A DNA stretch of 64,000 bases, taken from positions 1-64,000 of the forward strand of contig CAXKVR010000051.1 in the NCBI GenBank assembly GCA_964058845.1. The letters run 5' to 3'. Positions 60,877 to 64,000 of the stretch are shown here, one piece after another; the stretch's first letter is position 1; every line of letters starts with the position of its first letter. The position numbers were made by a program, and so were the translations under genes. A model generated the notes under the pieces. The model saw nothing but the letters and a program-made list of their open reading frames with translations. It had not been told where the DNA came from and did not search any database. This DNA is from Carex sylvatica. Lineage: Eukaryota; Streptophyta; Magnoliopsida; Poales; Cyperaceae.

Positions 60877-63857
60877 ATGGTTTGTTCCAGTTCTCTTAAC
60901 TACATGTACATTTATGAATTATAGGATTGGTTGCCTTACTTGTCTCCATTATTTTGGCATTAAATTAGATGCAACTGTACTAAAGTCTAACACAGATGAA
61001 TTCCAATGCATGCAATTAAGTAATGGAGATTCTAGGCTATAGACCTTGAAATGCATTTGTGCACAGAGGTAGTGCTTAGGTTCTTACTTCAACTAGACAA
61101 CCAAATGTGCAGTTGTAAATTAACCCAAATAAAAATTGGTTTTATATTGGCATGATTACGTTTAATGAGATAATGAAATTATGATAGTGTTGTCTCCATG
61201 CCAGCATGGTTTATCTTCCTGAGTTTACACTAAATTATCTACATATGCCTATGTATCTGACTGTACAGGAAGAAGGGAAGATGAGCTGGACGGTATCTGA
61301 TGCCGTCAATTACAAAGGGTTCCCTGCTGACAAATCAAAGACTGGCGGTTGGATAACTGCTTCTCTTATCCTAGGTCTCTCTCTCTCTCTACCTCTCACA
61401 GAATTAAATAGCCACCTATTTACTAGGTTTTCTTTATTTCAGAGAAATTATTCTTGTAAATATTTTGTATATATTTCCTAGATATGAGCTATCCCCATAT
61501 TCGTCAAAGATAAGAAATATACTGTATAAAAGTTGATAATAATGAAGACAAAATTGATCATAAGTCCACGATGTACGTTTCAGTCCTACCATGATTAACT
61601 GTCAAATTGTGATGTACCAATTTGATTCTTGGTCTTTTGTATAACAGTTTATTGTACTATGACTTAATTCCACATTATTGTTGTTTTACTCCATTCTAGT
61701 TGATTAAAAACATAGATTGTCTTCATTAATTAAAACACTAATATCCAAATTTAAATCAATAAATGTTTTAAACAAGTAATCTTGCCCTACTCTCATATTT
61801 TTATTCTTTAAGTTCAGTTTCTCTATTTGAATACAATATGTGCATTAACTATATGCATGCTTTATGCTTTGTAGGAATTGAAATATGTGAGAGATTGTCA
61901 ACAATGGGAATAGCAGTAAACCTGGTGACTTATCTGGTTGGCACAATGCATGTACCCAGCGCCGAATCAGCAAACATCGTGACAGACTTCTTGGGTACTT
62001 CCTTCATGCTATGCTTGCTTGGTGGTTTCCTTGCCGATTCCTTCCTCGGAAGATTTCGCACCATTGCCATATTCGCTGTGATTCAGGCATTGGTATATAC
62101 TGTACTCATTTCCTCATTGAAACATTAACAATTAATCATCAATAAGAGGGTTCAAGTAAACTGTACACATACTAAACACGATGTTATGATAACAGGGAAC
62201 AGGGTTGCTCTCTGTTTCAACAAAGCTGCCGCAGTTCCGCCCACTGCCATGCAATGCGGCCTCACAGAGTTGCCAAGAAGCAAGTGGCACACAGGTGGGA
62301 GTACTTTATCTCTGCTTGTATCTGATAGCACTGGGAACAGGGGGACTCAAATCGAGTGTGTCGGGCTTTGGTACGGACCAATTTGATGATAAGGATGAAA
62401 GGGAGAGAACGCAAATGACCTTCTTCTTCAATAGATTCTTTTTCCTCATAAGCATGGGTACTCTTCTTGCTGTTACTGTGCTGGTGTACCTACAAGACGA
62501 AGTTGGACGAAGCTGGGCCTACGGTATCTGCTGCCTGTCCATGGTCATAGCCATTGTCATTTTCCTCTCTGGAACAAAGAGATACCGCTACAAGAAAAGT
62601 TCCGGGAGCCCAATTGTTCATATCCTCCAAGTGATTGTTGCCTCCTTCAGGAAAAGAAACCTTAAATATGACAACCTTTCCATCTTATATGAAGATCATC
62701 ACGAAGCCACCAGAATTCCCCCCACACAACAATACCTGTAAGTAGAAATGTAGTATTAATTAGTCTCCATGGACTTGACAGTTAATCGATGCTCTTGATG
62801 TATATCATTCATTTTTGGATAAAAAAATTTCGTAACTTTTTTTTGATGATTAAATTTATATATGTAGTTTTCTAGACAAGGCAGCAATCAGGGTGGAAGG
62901 TGATGAGATAATAATAGATGGAAAAGTGGTGCCAAACCCATGGAGGTTGTGCTCAGTGAGTCGGGTAGAGGAGGTGAAAATGATGATATGGCTTCTTCCG
63001 GTGTGGGCCACCACAATTCTGTTCTGGACAATCTATGCACAGATGATCACCTTCTCAGTGGAGCAAGCTAGCACCATGGAGAGAACAATAGGAACATTTC
63101 AGATTCCTGCAGGATCCTTAACAGTTTTCTTCGTAGGTGCAATTCTAATCACCTTGGCAGTGTACGACCGTGTCATCATGCCCCTTTTCAGAAGGTGGAA
63201 AGGCACCGAAGGTATTTCTAAAAATAATATGCAGGACAATGCTGATTAATTTATGGCACCTGATTCCTTCAATAAACTCTCATATGATTACTGATCGATG
63301 CAAATTTGTTTTTTTTTGTTTTATCAGGCTTTACCAACCTGCAAAAAATTGGAATTGGTCTGGCCATGTCAATAGTAGGAATGATAGCAGCAGCGCTAAC
63401 AGAGAGGAAGAGGCTATCCGTGGCGAGAAATTCAGGATCGGTAACGACACTTCCGATGAGTGTTTTCACACTAATTCCACAATTTTTCTTGGTTGGTTCG
63501 GGGGAGGCATTCATATACACCGGCCAACTAGACTTCTTCATAACAAGGTCGCCGAAGGGAATGAAAACATTGAGCACAGGTCTCTGCCTGACCACTCTTT
63601 CACTCGGTTTCTTTCTGAGCAGTTTCTTGGTGTCTGTAATCAAGAGCGTCACTGGGCACAACGGTGAGAAATCATGGCTAGCTGATAACATCAATGAAGG
63701 AAGGCTCGATTACTTCTATGGCCTTCTTGCTCTCCTTAGTACTATTAATCTCATCGTCTATCTTGTGTGTGCCATATTCACCATAAAACCGCAGTTCCAA
63801 TCTCGTGCTCTGACAATGAATAATGGTGAAAAGAATTCCCTGGATGACAAATGCTAA
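60877..63857 (+). CDS. NPF family (NRT1/PTR) transporter, NPF6-like
   Basis: Six coding exons (60877-60879, 61269-61374, 61875-62092, 62196-62737, 62868-63211, 63328-63857) sum to 1743 bp and 580 residues with about 12 membrane helices. The first coding exon is just the ATG. If it is not used, an in-frame ATG at 61281 gives a product five residues shorter. The proton-coupling motif ExxER is intact (Glu39-Ile-Cys-Glu-Arg43). MHVPSAESANIVTDFLGTSF and KSSVSGFGTDQFD are characteristic. The residue aligning with the regulated Thr101 of Arabidopsis NRT1.1 is Ser92 (ADSFLGR). The residue aligning with its nitrate-binding His356 is Tyr346 (WTIYAQ). These match the NPF6.2/6.4-like group. It probably moves nitrate or chloride with protons across the plasma membrane (inferred). 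Confidence 0.94.
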
Positions 63858-64000
63858 CCGGCCCGACGGCCCGTTATCTGTTTCAAGACTTCATTACACT
63901 GTTGTATTATGCATTTTCTAACTCACTTTACTTTGTTTCTCGAGTTTTCTCCCATGCTTGTTGGGTTAATTATGGTTGTGTCTTTTTTATTTTATTTTCC
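63858..64000 (+). other. 3' untranslated region/flank of the NPF gene
   Basis: Follows the stop codon; includes the short inverted GGCCCGACGGCCCG. No canonical AATAAA before the window ends. Confidence 0.5.

Noticed and set aside
1..64000. rRNA, tRNA, CRISPR, bacterial-type operons or organelle inserts
   Set aside because: Looked for characteristic motifs while reading and found none that could be supported; a tRNA scan or organelle-genome BLAST was not possible here.

Overview
This is nuclear DNA of a flowering plant. The genes have spliceosomal introns, AT-rich intergenic DNA fills most of the window, and there are Ty1/Copia, LINE, CACTA, hAT and Mutator-like elements whose primer sites and target duplications can be read directly. 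The protein families are plant ones: an NPF transporter, PDF1A, a DnaJ-49-like ER J-protein and a plant LC8-like protein. No rRNA, tRNA, CRISPR array or prokaryotic operon was seen. The species cannot be named from the sequence alone.

Left part (1-13.5 kb). Bases 1-3265 are the end of an 81-bp tandem array with a 486-bp higher-order period. A minus-strand LINE remnant follows. It is split in its endonuclease region by a 5.9-kb CACTA transposon (4515-10436, target duplication ACA). The CACTA carries a broken TNP2 gene joined by an internal deletion to a broken TNPA-like gene with a Ulp1/C48 peptidase domain. A three-finger RanBP2-type zinc-finger gene follows at 11404-12895.

Middle (13.5-25 kb). 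A decayed 9.4-kb Copia element with ~1.1-kb LTRs occupies 13555-22953. It has a probable nested insertion in its leader and a GC-rich array of palindromes in each LTR.

Gene-bearing part (25-49 kb). On the minus strand lie an Asp/Glu racemase-family gene, a small membrane protein of unknown function, an LC8-like dynein light chain, TRAPPC2 (sedlin) with a likely U12-type AT-AC intron, and peptide deformylase 1A. An intronless ER-membrane J-protein lies on the plus strand. A second, short-LTR Copia element (39473-44437, target duplication ATGTT) lies between TRAPPC2 and PDF1A. MITEs with clear target duplications sit around these genes.

Right part (49-64 kb). This is mostly repeat-bearing intergenic DNA with MITEs, a 118-bp-armed inverted repeat and a long foldback element related to one at 32.4 kb. 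It ends with a complete six-exon NPF6-type transporter gene (60877-63857).

The cellular genes are unrelated housekeeping and transport genes, not a cluster or pathway. I found no new multigene system. The most unusual signals are the AT-AC intron, the higher-order satellite, the nested and deleted CACTA, the LTR-tail plus flank amplification behind the second Copia element, and the foldback elements.
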